Shown: positions 33,294-42,888, counted from the stretch's first letter. The stretch is DNA of 64,000 nucleotides from Chelativorans multitrophicus (GCF_011317445.1 NZ_JAAAPL010000001.1:1941001-2005000); one strand, 5' to 3'. Notes: generated by a model from the letters alone, not told the origin. Made by a program: numbers and translations.

Positions 33294-33986
33294 TCAGACC
33301 GAGACCGTTTCCGCCACCGTGGCCTCGATATGGTCCACGAGTGCATCCGGCAGGTTGAGACGGCCGGCGAGCATGTCGAGATAGCCGCGCTCCGCGCGCG
33401 TCCTGGGCTCGATGGCAAGCCGGGACGCCGTGTAGAGCTCAACTCTCTGCTCCTCCGTCTGGGCGGCCCCTATGAGCGCGTCGACATCCACCGGCCGGCC
33501 CAGTTCCTCTATGAGGAAGCTTTCAACTTCCTCGTCGATGCCGCTCGATTTGAGCCGCTCCGAGATTTTCCGCCGCTCCGTCTCGTCGATATGCCCGTCG
33601 GCGCGCGCCGCCGCGATCATGGCGCGCACCAGCGTCAGGGCGAATTGATCCTCCCCCTGCGGCGCGAGCGCCGGATTGAAACCGGTGTCCTGGGGCGGCG
33701 GCAGGAGAGTGCCTTCCTTCACCCCCTCGCCCGGCCTCTTGCCTGCCTGATAATCCTGATAGGCCTTGTAGGCGAGCCCAGCGATCGCGGCCATGCCGCC
33801 GACCTTCAGAGCGTTTTTGGCAAGTTTTCGCCCCGTGCCCGTCCCGAGCAAAGCAGCCACGATCGCTCCGGTGGCGATCGGGTTGTCCTTCGCAAACCGG
33901 GTCAGCTTGTCGGCCTGGCCTCCGAGCGGAGACCCCGATGTGCGAGAACCCAAAAATCCTTCAAGCAGCTTTTTCGGATCGATCAT
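33294..33986 (-). CDS. DUF533 / TerB-like inner-membrane protein (YebE type)
   Basis: A 230-residue protein. Residues ~1-45 are an amphipathic start, a Gly/Ala-rich hydrophobic stretch with GAIVAALLGTGTGRKLAK and KVGGMAAIAGLAYKAYQDYQ lies near 45-85, and a TerB-like helical domain fills residues 115-225 (TLVRAMIAAARADGHIDETERRKI). Such proteins are linked to envelope or metal stress but their role is not established. AGGAG precedes the ATG at 33986 by seven nt. It is monocistronic, 145 bp after the hemH stop on the same strand. Confidence 0.85.
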   Translation of the reverse strand: MIDPKKLLEGFLGSRTSGSPLGGQADKLTRFAKDNPIATGAIVAALLGTGTGRKLAKNALKVGGMAAIAGLAYKAYQDYQAGKRPGEGVKEGTLLPPPQDTGFNPALAPQGEDQFALTLVRAMIAAARADGHIDETERRKISERLKSSGIDEEVESFLIEELGRPVDVDALIGAAQTEEQRVELYTASRLAIEPRTRAERGYLDMLAGRLNLPDALVDHIEATVAETVSV

Positions 33987-34130
33987 GGCGCTCTCCTGCA
34001 AAAATCCTCTCCACAGTTAGGCAGCGCCGCGCCCGATGGAAAGGGGCTGTTTGGAATACTGTGAAGATGGAAGGCGCCCGTTGGGGGGGCAGGTTAAAAT
34101 TCTCGGCGCGAAGGCGAAGGCGCCGGGCTA

Positions 34131-35192
34131 TTAGGCCCAGCCTGACATCTCGCGGCGGATAAGCGACTCGATGACAGCCATGCCTTCATCGCTGTCGTTC
34201 AGACAGGGGATGTGGGTGAAGTTTTTGCCACCGGCCTCGCGGAAAGTTCTGTCGGCCTCGACGGCGATTTCTTCCAGCGTCTCCAGGCAGTCGGAGACAA
34301 AGCCAGGGTTGATCACGGCGATGGACCTCACACCGTCGCGCGCCAACTGCTCCACGGTCTTGTCCGTGTAGGGCTGTAGCCATTCTTCCGGGCCGAAGCG
34401 GGATTGGAAGGTGGTGATGAGCTTCTTCTCGTCCCAGCCGAGCCGCTCGCGCACGCGCGCCGTGGTCGCCAGGCACTGCTCATAATATGGATCGCCGCGC
34501 CGCGCGTAGCTCTGCGGGATGCCATGATAGGACGCGACCACCACCTCCGGCTCGAAGTCAAGGGTCGCCAAATGCCGCTCGATGGAACGGACAAGCGCAT
34601 CGATATAGACCGGCTCTTCCGGATAGGCGGGCACGGTGCGGACCGCCGGCTGGTGACGCATCTCAATCAGCGCTTCGAAGAACTTGTCGTTCACCGTCGC
34701 CGTGGTCGTTGCCGAATATTGCGGATAAAGCGGAAACATCACGATACGGTCGCAACCGCGCTCGATGAGGCTCTTCGTCACCGTTTCGATCGAAGGGCTG
34801 CCATAGCGCATCGCCCAATCGACGATGACGTTCTCCTTGTCTGCGAGAGCGGTGGCGAGCTTCTGCCCCTGCGCGCGGGTGAAAGTGCGCAGAGGCGATT
34901 CATTTTGCTCCCTGTTCCAGATCTTCGCGTAGAGCGCGCCGGATTTCTTTGGCCTCCGGGCAAGGATGATTCCGTAAAGGATCGGATACCAGACCGCCCG
35001 CGGCCACTCGATCACCCGGCGGTCGGACAGGAACTCGCCAAGATAGCGCCGCATGGGCCAGTAATCCGTGCCGTCGGGAGTGCCAAGATTGACAAGAAGA
35101 ACGCCGACCTTGCCGGCCTGAACGGAGGAATGCCCCGAGGGCGGCTGCGTCAAAGCCTTCTCTTCGTCCCGGCCGGTCCTTTCGAGTGTCAT
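34131..35192 (-). CDS. hemH: ferrochelatase
   Basis: A 353-residue ferrochelatase that inserts Fe2+ into protoporphyrin IX, the last step of haem synthesis. Family blocks include GVLLVNLGTPDGTDYWPMRRYL, the metal-binding His in SYHGIPQSYARRGDPY (about residue 215), the WGAGKE-equivalent GPEEWLQPYTD and PGFVSDCLETLEEI. The C-terminus reaches the normal family end with no transmembrane tail. It is preceded by ~35 residues of linker before the first conserved block, slightly longer than usual. Confidence 0.97.
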   Translation of the reverse strand: MTLERTGRDEEKALTQPPSGHSSVQAGKVGVLLVNLGTPDGTDYWPMRRYLGEFLSDRRVIEWPRAVWYPILYGIILARRPKKSGALYAKIWNREQNESPLRTFTRAQGQKLATALADKENVIVDWAMRYGSPSIETVTKSLIERGCDRIVMFPLYPQYSATTTATVNDKFFEALIEMRHQPAVRTVPAYPEEPVYIDALVRSIERHLATLDFEPEVVVASYHGIPQSYARRGDPYYEQCLATTARVRERLGWDEKKLITTFQSRFGPEEWLQPYTDKTVEQLARDGVRSIAVINPGFVSDCLETLEEIAVEADRTFREAGGKNFTHIPCLNDSDEGMAVIESLIRREMSGWA

Positions 35193-35266
35193 CTTACGCT
35201 CCTTGGATAACCATGACAGGTAGATGATTTCGGCGCGAAAGCAATGCCACTTCTAGCCGCAGGAGG

Positions 35267-35294
35267 GAAAATGCCGCTGCGGCGCGCGGCATTT
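35267..35294 (-). terminator. terminator after the 5'-nucleotidase gene
   Basis: A perfect 9-bp inverted repeat, AAATGCCGC with GCGGCATTT (35286-35294 and 35269-35277), around an 8-nt loop, ending in TTTT on the minus strand. It is 36 bp beyond the nucleotidase stop codon and separates this transcript from hemH. Confidence 0.7.
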
Positions 35295-35329
35295 ACGCTT
35301 CGGCGTTCAGGCAATCCCCTGAAGCTCGG

Positions 35330-37321
35330 CTATTCCGCCGGCGGAATGTTGAGGGTTGCGCCCACGACTAGCCGGTTGGGCCGCAATTGCGGATTTGCGT
35401 CCGCAAGCTTTCGCCACTGCATTGGATCGCCGTAGAATTCCTCCGCAAGGTTCCACAACGTGTCGCCGCTGACGATAACATGCGTGGTGACAGCCTCCCT
35501 GGCTTCGGCCGCGCCAGCATCCGGGGCCGCCGCGGCCGTCTCCGTGCCGGACTCCGCCGGTTCGGCCTCACCGGCCGGCGGCGTGGCTTCGGCTGTTTCG
35601 CCCGGCGCAGGCGCCGGCTGAACAGGCTGGGTTGTGGTCGAGGCCTCGCCCGACGGCTGCGTGGCGGGAGCTTCGGCAGATGGAGGCTCCGCAGAATCCG
35701 AAGGCGCGGCGGCGGCCACCTCCGTTATGCGGCCATCGGTATAGGGCTTGTAGGGATTGTTGGCCGCGAGATAATCGGCCAGCACCTGCTCAAGGCCGGG
35801 GCCGTAATCATAAGCGTTCTGGCCCTTTTCCCCAAAAAGGCTGTAGCCATCGCCGCCATTGCGCATGAAATTGTTGGTGGCGATGGTGTAGGTAGCGTTC
35901 GGGTCGATGGGCGCCCAGCCGCCATCTGCCGTCTGCACCTCTACATTGCTGATACGGCCCTGGCCGGCAGGCGCCGATTTGTCGAAGCTGTAGCGCAGGC
36001 CGGACACCTGGGGAAAACGGCCGGCCCCTTCCTCGATCTGGCTGACGCCGCTTTCGAGCGAAGCGATCACATCCGAACCGGTGAGTTGGAAGGTCGCGAG
36101 CGTGTTCTGGAAGGGCAGCACCTCCAGCACCTCGCCCATCGTGACTTCGCCCGCATCGATCGAGGCGCGCAGGCCGCCGCCATTGGTGATGGCGAATTGC
36201 ACACCCTGGTCCTTGGTGCGGGCCAGCATGGCATCCGTCACCAGATTGCCCATCTGACATTCGCGGGCGCGGCAGGTTTCGCGGCTGCCGTCAATTGACG
36301 CGGAGGTTTCGGAGACCACCTGGGCCTTCAGCTCCTCGATTGGACCGGCGAGCTCTTTCACGCGCGCCAGCACCGCCTCGTCCGGCTGGACCTGGGCATC
36401 GAGCAGCTTCGGCTCGCCGGAAGCTTCCTTGACCACGCCTGAATCGTCGAACACCACTTTCAGGTCGCCCAGATATTTCGAATAGGAAGCCGCCTGAACG
36501 ACAGGCACCTGATAGCCCTCGGGGTTCTCCACCATGGTCGGATATGGGCCCTCGGCGCCCTCCGCGGTGTTGGAAAGCAACGTGTGGCTGTGGCCGCCCA
36601 CCACCACATCCACGCCGGGAATTTTTGCTATGGCTTCAAGATCACGCGGGTAGCCCACATGGGTGAGCGCTATGATCTTGTTCACGCCCTCGTCCTGCAC
36701 CGCCTTCACCGCGGCGGTGATGCCATCGACATCAGTGATGATGGAGACGTTTTCCCCGGGCGAGGAGAGCTCGGCCGTGTCGTTGGCCACGGCCCCGACA
36801 ATGCCGATCTTCTCGCCGCCCACATCGAGGATCACATATTCCTTCACTCGGTCGCCCAGCTTGGACGCCTGCTGCGCCTTCACATTGGAGCCGAGCACGG
36901 GGAACTCCACCTTCTCGAGGAAGGCGGCAAGGCCATCCTCGCCGTCATCGAACTCGTGATTGCCGACCACCATGGCGTCGGTCTTCATGACGTTCAGAAA
37001 TTCGGCCTCAGCGGTTCCCTTATAGGTGATGTAGAAAAGCGAACCCTGGAAATTGTCGCCGGCGTTCAGGAAAAGCACGTTCTGTCCCTGGAGCGCGTTG
37101 CGCGCATCCTCCACGGCAGTCACAAGCCGGCCTGCGCCGCCGAAGCATTTGCCCGCCGATTCGTCCTCATCCGAACAGGTGGACTCGAACGCGTTGATGG
37201 ATTGGATGCGGCTGTGCCAGTCGTTGATGTGCAGGATGTTAAGCGTGTAGTCGGCGAAGGAAGGTGCCGAAGAAAGCGCCAAAGCCGAAGCACCGAGGGC
37301 AAGGACTGCCAAGTTTTTCAT
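35330..37321 (-). CDS. periplasmic 5'-nucleotidase/2',3'-cyclic phosphodiesterase with C-terminal LysM
   Basis: A 663-residue exported enzyme (signal peptide ending APSFA). The metallophosphatase domain has LHINDWHSR, NAGDNFQGS, VVGNHEFDDG and VVGGHSHTLL metal motifs (residues ~25-300), followed by the nucleotidase C-terminal domain with NGGGLRASIDAG and NNFMRNGGDGYSLF. A Pro/Ala/Glu-rich linker (~545-610) leads to a LysM motif (HVIVSGDTLWNLAEEFYGDP) at the C-terminus, which binds peptidoglycan. It frees nucleosides and phosphate in the periplasm. The LysM fusion, which would tether it to the wall, is uncommon. Confidence 0.93.
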   Translation of the reverse strand: MKNLAVLALGASALALSSAPSFADYTLNILHINDWHSRIQSINAFESTCSDEDESAGKCFGGAGRLVTAVEDARNALQGQNVLFLNAGDNFQGSLFYITYKGTAEAEFLNVMKTDAMVVGNHEFDDGEDGLAAFLEKVEFPVLGSNVKAQQASKLGDRVKEYVILDVGGEKIGIVGAVANDTAELSSPGENVSIITDVDGITAAVKAVQDEGVNKIIALTHVGYPRDLEAIAKIPGVDVVVGGHSHTLLSNTAEGAEGPYPTMVENPEGYQVPVVQAASYSKYLGDLKVVFDDSGVVKEASGEPKLLDAQVQPDEAVLARVKELAGPIEELKAQVVSETSASIDGSRETCRARECQMGNLVTDAMLARTKDQGVQFAITNGGGLRASIDAGEVTMGEVLEVLPFQNTLATFQLTGSDVIASLESGVSQIEEGAGRFPQVSGLRYSFDKSAPAGQGRISNVEVQTADGGWAPIDPNATYTIATNNFMRNGGDGYSLFGEKGQNAYDYGPGLEQVLADYLAANNPYKPYTDGRITEVAAAAPSDSAEPPSAEAPATQPSGEASTTTQPVQPAPAPGETAEATPPAGEAEPAESGTETAAAAPDAGAAEAREAVTTHVIVSGDTLWNLAEEFYGDPMQWRKLADANPQLRPNRLVVGATLNIPPAE

Positions 37322-37560
37322 GTCTGATCTCCCCGAGACTGCCGTGTTCCCGCTCTAGCGCGCTATCGTGTCGGTTTCGCAACGAGCTGCATATCCTGCC
37401 GGCATGTTGGCACCGGCTTCGGGGAGGGTGCAAGTAAAACTTGCATGGGAAAACGCTCTGCGCCCCCTGCAATTAGCCGGCGCAACGCTGTTCCGATTGA
37501 AGATTGGCAATACCGGGTGCCCGGCCGTAACCGGGCGATCCCATGCCGTATTGGTGCTCG

Positions 37561-37917
37561 TCAGGCGCGGCGGGTCAGGACGAAGCGCTGGCCTTGCGCG
37601 CTGGTGCAGCTAAGCTGGTTCGGCGTTGTGAGCGAGCAGGTCAAGTTCGTCTGCGTCTGGCGAATCAGCGAGGTCATCGAGATTTCGACCGTTTGCCCAT
37701 CGCGGAACCGGTAAGTGCCCTGGGACAGCCGATTGCCGGTGTCGCTGGCGACCGTGGCGAACTGGCCGCCCGAGAACGTAGAAACGCCGACGCCCTGTGC
37801 GTCGACCCACTGACCCTCAAGGGCGGACTCCGCCGAGCGGGGCATGCCGACGCAGCCGGAAATGATGAGTGCGGCAGCCAGACCCGCGAAGCTTGCCGCT
37901 GAGCGAAAGGAAATCAT
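37561..37917 (-). CDS. Omp10-like outer-membrane lipoprotein
   Basis: A 118-residue lipoprotein. The signal peptide ends with the lipobox IISGC, so the Cys is lipidated. The mature body (GQWVDAQGVGVSTFSGGQF, TYRFRDGQTVEISM, LTCSLTTPNQLSCTS, FVLTRR) matches Brucella Omp10, also described as protease-inhibitor-like, including two Cys that probably form a disulfide. It sits in the outer membrane; function is unknown. The ATG at 37917 has AGGAGG five nt upstream, better than in-frame ATGs upstream. Confidence 0.85.
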   Translation of the reverse strand: MISFRSAASFAGLAAALIISGCVGMPRSAESALEGQWVDAQGVGVSTFSGGQFATVASDTGNRLSQGTYRFRDGQTVEISMTSLIRQTQTNLTCSLTTPNQLSCTSAQGQRFVLTRRA

Positions 37918-37996
37918 ACCCGCCTCCTCTGTAAGTGACATTTCCATTCGCCGCACTTTTGCCGCGAATGCAACCCGTCATGCGGTCAGAGGAGCA

Positions 37997-39442
37997 TTAC
38001 CGCACGAGGATGTTGCGAAATTGCCATGGGTCGGACTGGTCGATCTCCTCGGAGAAAAGGCCAGGACGCCCCTCAAGCGGTGTCCAGTCGGTATAATAGC
38101 CCTTAACCGGGCCGAGATAGGGAAGCTGAACTTCCAGGCAGCGGCGATAGTCAACCTCATCGGCCTCGACAATGCCGGCCTCGGGGTTTTCGAGCGCCCA
38201 GACCATGCCGGCAAGCACTGCGGAGGTCACCTGCAGGCCCGTGGCATTCTGGTAAGGCGCAAGCTCCCGCGCCTCTTCCAGGGAGAGCTGCGAGCCATAC
38301 CAGTAGGCGTTCTTGTCATGGCCGTAGAGGAGCACACCAAGCTCATCGACCCCGTCCACGAGCTCCTTTTCGTCCAGAACATGTTGGACGGGCTGCGCCT
38401 TGCCGCCAGCCCCGAACATCTCGTGCAGCGAGAGCACCGCGTCGTTGCAGGGGTGATAAGCGTAATTGCAAGTCGGGCGATAGATTACATCGCCGCTCTC
38501 GTCCCGAACGGTGAAGAAGTCGGCTATCGAGATCGCTTCGTTGTGCGTGACGAGGAACCCGTATTGCGCGCCGGGCGTGGGGCACCAGGTGCGTACGCGG
38601 GTGTTGGCCCCCGGCTGCTCCAGGTAGATCCCCGCCATGCAGCCCTTGTCGTGCCCACGCGCGTTCGACGGCATCCATTTCTCGTGCGTGCCCCAGCCAA
38701 GCTCGGCCGGCTGCAGGCCCTCGGAAATGAAACCCTCCACCGACCAGGTGTTCCAAAAGACGTTCATAGGCTTGGGCTTGCGGGTGCGCTGGGTGTCGCG
38801 CTCGGCTATGTGGATGCCTTTCACGCCCACCTTCCGCATGAGAGCCGCCCAGCCTTCGCGATCGTAAGGGCCAGGCTCTTCAAATTCGAGCATCATATCC
38901 TGCGCGAGATGGACGAGCGCCTGCTTGACGAACCAGGAGACCATGCCTGGATTTGCCCCGCAGGTGGAGACCGCCGTCGTGCCGCCGGGGCTCCTTCGCT
39001 TTTCTTCGCGGACCGTCTCGCGCAGCGCATAGTTCGTGCGCGATTCGTTGCTCACGGAAGTATCGAAATAAAAACCGAGCCACGGCTCTACAACGGTATC
39101 GATGTAGAGCACGCCGAGCTCGCGGCAGAGCTTCATCAGGTCGAGAGAGGAGGTGTCAACCGAGAGGTTGACGCAAAAGCCCTGGCCGGTGCCCTCGGTC
39201 AAAAGGGGCGTGAGGAGTTCGCGGTAATTCTCCCTCGTGACATGGGTCTGGATGAAGCGGATGCTGCGCTCGTCCAAAAGCTTGCGGTCGGTGTCGACGG
39301 GATCGATCACCACCATGCGGGATTTGTCGAAACGGAAATGGCGCTCAATGAGGGGCAGCATTCCGCGGCCGATCGAGCCGAAGCCGATCATCACGACAGG
39401 GCCGGTGATCGTTCCATGAATGGGCCAGTTCTTCTCAGCCAT
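37997..39442 (-). CDS. homospermidine synthase
   Basis: A 481-residue NAD-dependent enzyme that joins two putrescine units, or putrescine and spermidine, to make homospermidine, a main polyamine of many alphaproteobacteria. The Rossmann start is VVMIGFGSIGRGMLPLIERH, and conserved blocks include STCGANPGMVSWFVKQAL, YNYAYHPCNDA-like CNYAYHPCNDAVLS and GHDKNAYWYGS. GGAGAA precedes the ATG. Its likely putrescine supplier is the ornithine decarboxylase at 25988. It is a single-gene unit here. Confidence 0.95.
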   Translation of the reverse strand: MAEKNWPIHGTITGPVVMIGFGSIGRGMLPLIERHFRFDKSRMVVIDPVDTDRKLLDERSIRFIQTHVTRENYRELLTPLLTEGTGQGFCVNLSVDTSSLDLMKLCRELGVLYIDTVVEPWLGFYFDTSVSNESRTNYALRETVREEKRRSPGGTTAVSTCGANPGMVSWFVKQALVHLAQDMMLEFEEPGPYDREGWAALMRKVGVKGIHIAERDTQRTRKPKPMNVFWNTWSVEGFISEGLQPAELGWGTHEKWMPSNARGHDKGCMAGIYLEQPGANTRVRTWCPTPGAQYGFLVTHNEAISIADFFTVRDESGDVIYRPTCNYAYHPCNDAVLSLHEMFGAGGKAQPVQHVLDEKELVDGVDELGVLLYGHDKNAYWYGSQLSLEEARELAPYQNATGLQVTSAVLAGMVWALENPEAGIVEADEVDYRRCLEVQLPYLGPVKGYYTDWTPLEGRPGLFSEEIDQSDPWQFRNILVR

Positions 39443-39552
39443 TTCAGTGGTTTCTCCTCATTGGTCGATTTAGGACTGCCAGCTCAAAACACAGAACGGC
39501 GTCACAATAAAGCGGGAATGACCAAAGAGCCCTTCATGCCTCGGCACAAAGG

Positions 39553-39837
39553 TCATTCCTTAAGCCCTTCGAGGCCAGGCACGGTCTGGGATGCGACGAA
39601 CTCGGTGATTTCGTACCGGGCGAGCTCGTGGATAGCGAAAGGGTCCTGCATCAGGCACTCCTGCAGGGCGGCGCGGCTGCCGCGCGCCAATATTACGCCG
39701 CCGGTGCGCGGCACCTTGCGCCCCGAGGCGAGAAAGATGCCCTCCTCGTAACATTTCTGCAGCCACTGCATGTGGCCGGAAACGTGTGGCTCGATCTCTT
39801 CGATGGGCACGACATATTCAAGCGAAACGATGAACAT
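39553..39837 (-). CDS. YciI-family protein
   Basis: A 94-residue dimeric ferredoxin-like-fold protein of the YciI family, with the conserved HMQWLQKCYEEGIFLASGRK block and a DPF motif (DPFAIHELARYEITEF). A His near residue 21 and an Asp near 65 are the presumed catalytic pair in family members, whose role is generally unknown. It lies 27 bp after pabB on the same strand, so it is likely co-transcribed with pabB and pepF. Confidence 0.88.
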   Translation of the reverse strand: MFIVSLEYVVPIEEIEPHVSGHMQWLQKCYEEGIFLASGRKVPRTGGVILARGSRAALQECLMQDPFAIHELARYEITEFVASQTVPGLEGLKE

Positions 39838-39864
39838 GAAAGGTAAGGCTCCGGTGGTCGGTTT

Positions 39865-41022
39865 TCAGGGCGCAGCGCAAATTTCGCTGGTGGCGAATCG
39901 GGCCTTCAGCAGGCATTCGTCATATTCATCGCGGGCGGTGGAATCAAAGACCACACCGCCGCCGACATTAAAGACTGCATCACCGCCCGGATAGAGAGAA
40001 ATGGTGCGGATCGCCACACTGAAGCGCATGCGCCCGTCGGGTGCCGCCCAGCCGATGGCGCCGCAGTAAACATCCCGCGGGGTTGCCTCAAGTTCCCGCA
40101 GGATCTTCATGGCGGAAATCTTCGGAGCACCGGTGACCGAGCCGCAGGGAAAGAGTGCGGCGAGAATATCGGCCAGCGCCAGCCCGTCGCACAGCTTTGC
40201 CCGAACGCGGCTGATCATCTGGTGGACAGTGGGGTAGCTCTCCACGTGAAAAAGCTCCGGCACGTCGAGCGTGCCGACCTGCGAAATGCGCGAGATGTCG
40301 TTGCGCAGGAGGTCGACGATCATGCGGTTTTCCGCCTGGTTCTTCGGGTCGTTGCGCAGGGCTTCCTTCAGCGCTTCGTCTTCGCGAGGCGTCTTGCCCC
40401 GCGGCATCGTGCCCTTCATGGGAAGCGTTTCGATCCAGCCATCGGCGGAGATCTCGAAAAAGAGTTCGGGCGAGCGTGAGAGCACCACCGGGCCGCCCAG
40501 ATTAATGAAAGCCGCATAGCGCACCGGCTGGCGCGCCGTCAGCGCCTGGAAAAGCGTGAGCGGATCGCCCTCCCAGCGAGCATGCACGGGGAAGGTGAGA
40601 TTGCCCTGGTAGCAATCGCCCAGCCGCAGATGGCGGTGAAGCTGCTCGAAGCGGGTCCGGTAATCCTCAAAAGTCCAGGCTAGCTTGAAGTCGAAGAGGC
40701 GCGGCGGCTGGCCTGAAGAAGAAGTGTCTTGCAAAACGCCTGACGGCTCGCCGAAGACGCCGAGGCATAAAAGAGGCGCGCGACGACCTTCCGGCAGGTG
40801 CCGGACGAGGGAGGGTTCCAACAGATAGCCAGCTTCATAGGAGATGTAGCCTGCAAGCCACTTGCCCGCGCGGCGGAGTGCTTCTGCCTTTTCCAGCATG
40901 GGAAAAAGGTCTTCCGGATCGTCCGCCTGAAGAATTTCCTCCGGCACGGAGAAGCACAGGGTCTCATCCGTAAGGTCGTTGCGGAAGAGCGCTAGGGTAG
41001 TAGCGCGCGAGGGCTGGCACAT
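39865..41022 (-). CDS. pabB: aminodeoxychorismate synthase component I
   Basis: A 385-residue chorismate-binding enzyme for the folate precursor 4-amino-4-deoxychorismate. Motifs are SRSPELFFEI, KGTMPRGKTPREDEAL (the Lys that attacks chorismate), NRMIVDLLRND and FPCGSVTGAPKISAM. No glutaminase (PabA) gene is next to it. The start is ambiguous: the ATG at 41022 abuts a GAAGGAG, and a TTG at 41031 is the alternative. It follows pepF by about 15 bp and so may rely on translational coupling. Confidence 0.9.
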   Translation of the reverse strand: MCQPSRATTLALFRNDLTDETLCFSVPEEILQADDPEDLFPMLEKAEALRRAGKWLAGYISYEAGYLLEPSLVRHLPEGRRAPLLCLGVFGEPSGVLQDTSSSGQPPRLFDFKLAWTFEDYRTRFEQLHRHLRLGDCYQGNLTFPVHARWEGDPLTLFQALTARQPVRYAAFINLGGPVVLSRSPELFFEISADGWIETLPMKGTMPRGKTPREDEALKEALRNDPKNQAENRMIVDLLRNDISRISQVGTLDVPELFHVESYPTVHQMISRVRAKLCDGLALADILAALFPCGSVTGAPKISAMKILRELEATPRDVYCGAIGWAAPDGRMRFSVAIRTISLYPGGDAVFNVGGGVVFDSTARDEYDECLLKARFATSEICAAP

Positions 41023-41037
41023 CTCCTTCAAAGGCGA

Positions 41038-42888
41038 TCAGCCTTCCTCCAGCGCTTCCAGTTCGTCGATCAAGCTTTCGATGACCGAGAGGCCCTTGGT
41101 CCAGAAGGCGGGGTCGGATGCATCCAGGCCGAAGGGCGCCAGAAGCTCGGAATGATGTTTCGTGCCGCCCGCTTTCAGCATCTCGAAATATTTTTCCTGA
41201 AAACCCTTCTCCGCCTGCTGGTAGACGGCAAAGAGCGAATTCACGAGACAGTCGCCGAAAGCGTAGGCGTAAACATAGAACGGCGAATGGATGAAGTGCG
41301 GGATATAGGCCCAGAAGGTTTCGTATCCCTCGCGCAGGGCGATTGCCGGGCCGAGGCTCTCCGCCTGAACCTCCAGCCAGATTTCGCCGATACGGTCGGC
41401 GGTGAGCTCGCCCTGCCGGCGCTCCGTATGCACCTTGCGTTCGAATTCGTAGAAAGCGATCTGGCGCACGACCGTGTTGATCATGTCCTCCGCCTTCTGT
41501 GCGAGCATCGCCTTGCGCTCGCGCTTGTCTGTCGTGCGGGCGAGCAGCGAGCGGAAGGTAAGCATTTCGCCGAAGACAGAGGCCGTTTCGGCCAAAGTGA
41601 GCGGGGTCGCCGCCATGAGCGAGCCCTGACCGGCCGCCAGCACCTGGTGTACGCCGTGGCCGAGCTCATGGGCGAGCGTCATCACATCGCGGGGCTTGCC
41701 CATATAATTGAGCATCACATAGGGGTGCACCGAAGGGACAGTCGGATGCGCGAAGGCGCCCGGCGATTTTCCCGGGCGCACCGGCGCATCGATCCAGTTG
41801 CGGTCGAAAAAGTGTTTGGCGATGTCCGCCATTTCGGGCGCGAAACTGGCATAGGCGGAAAGCACCGTTTCCTTCGCCTCGTCCCAACCAATGACGGATT
41901 GCGGCGTTTCGGGAAGGGGTGCGTTGCGGTCCCAATGGTTGAGCTTTTCCATGCCCAGCCACTTCGCCTTCATCGCATAGTAGCGGTGGGAAATGCGCGG
42001 GAAGGCTGCGCAAACAGAGGCAGCCAACGCTTCCACCACTTCGCGTTCCACGCGGTTCGAAAGGTGGCGGGAATCCGCCACATCGGCGAAATTGCGCCAG
42101 CGGTCGGAAATCTCCTTGTCCTTGGCGAGCGTGTTGGTGATCAGCGTGAAAAGGCGCATATTGTCCTTGAGCGTGACCGCCAGCGCCGCCGCAGCCTTGC
42201 GGCGTTTCTCGCCGTCGGGATCCTGCATCAGGTTCAGCGTCGGCTCCAGCGTCAGCTCCTCGCCGTCCACATCGAAGCGCAGACCGGTCATAGTCTCGTC
42301 GAAGAGGCGGTTCCAGGCGCCGCGTCCTGTCACGTCGCTTTCATGAAAAAGCCGCTCTATACTATCCTCGAGCTGGTGCGGCCGGTATTTGCGGATGTCG
42401 AGCACCCAGGGCCTGTAGTGGCCGAAAATCGGGTCGTCCTTCATCGCGGCTTCGATCAACGCGTCGTCGATCTTGTTGAGCTCCAGCGTGAAGAAAAGCA
42501 GATGCGTGCTTGCATCCGTCAGCTTCTCCTGCACGTCGCCATAGAATTTCGCGCGCTTCGGATCGGAAGTGTCACCCGTGTAAAGAAGCCCGGCATAGGA
42601 ACCAATGCGCCCGAAGAGCTCATCCAGCGCTTCGTATTCGCGCACGGCCTCGCCCAGGCGTCCGCTCGTGCCCTTGCCAGCCTCCTCGGCGAGGCGGCCT
42701 TTCCAATTCTGCTCAAAGGCCGTCGCCTCCCGCGCCGCGCGCGCTAGATCTTCAGAAAACTCAGTGCTGTCCATAGAGGGGTAGAGGTCGGCCAGATTCC
42801 ATTCGGGTAAGGCGCCGAGATCGGCTTTCCTTGCTCCGGCTTCGGTCGCTTGGGCCAGGCCCGCGGGCGTTTTCGGATAGTGAGCCAT
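41038..42888 (-). CDS. pepF: M3-family oligoendopeptidase F
   Basis: A 616-residue cytosolic zinc peptidase. The zinc motif HELGHGVHQVL contains the HExxH, and the third ligand Glu follows in TLAETASVFGEM. The N-terminal helical M3 region begins WNLADLYPSMDS. It degrades short peptides in protein turnover. The ATG at 42888 has AGAGGAACC upstream; the frame is open 87 bp further without homology. It is first in a pepF-pabB-yciI run, divergent from the NtrC-like regulator. Confidence 0.93.
   Translation of the reverse strand: MAHYPKTPAGLAQATEAGARKADLGALPEWNLADLYPSMDSTEFSEDLARAAREATAFEQNWKGRLAEEAGKGTSGRLGEAVREYEALDELFGRIGSYAGLLYTGDTSDPKRAKFYGDVQEKLTDASTHLLFFTLELNKIDDALIEAAMKDDPIFGHYRPWVLDIRKYRPHQLEDSIERLFHESDVTGRGAWNRLFDETMTGLRFDVDGEELTLEPTLNLMQDPDGEKRRKAAAALAVTLKDNMRLFTLITNTLAKDKEISDRWRNFADVADSRHLSNRVEREVVEALAASVCAAFPRISHRYYAMKAKWLGMEKLNHWDRNAPLPETPQSVIGWDEAKETVLSAYASFAPEMADIAKHFFDRNWIDAPVRPGKSPGAFAHPTVPSVHPYVMLNYMGKPRDVMTLAHELGHGVHQVLAAGQGSLMAATPLTLAETASVFGEMLTFRSLLARTTDKRERKAMLAQKAEDMINTVVRQIAFYEFERKVHTERRQGELTADRIGEIWLEVQAESLGPAIALREGYETFWAYIPHFIHSPFYVYAYAFGDCLVNSLFAVYQQAEKGFQEKYFEMLKAGGTKHHSELLAPFGLDASDPAFWTKGLSVIESLIDELEALEEG

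Noticed and set aside
37844-39751. A 635-residue plus-strand frame.
   Set aside because: It lies opposite homospermidine synthase, which has clear family motifs; the plus frame has none.
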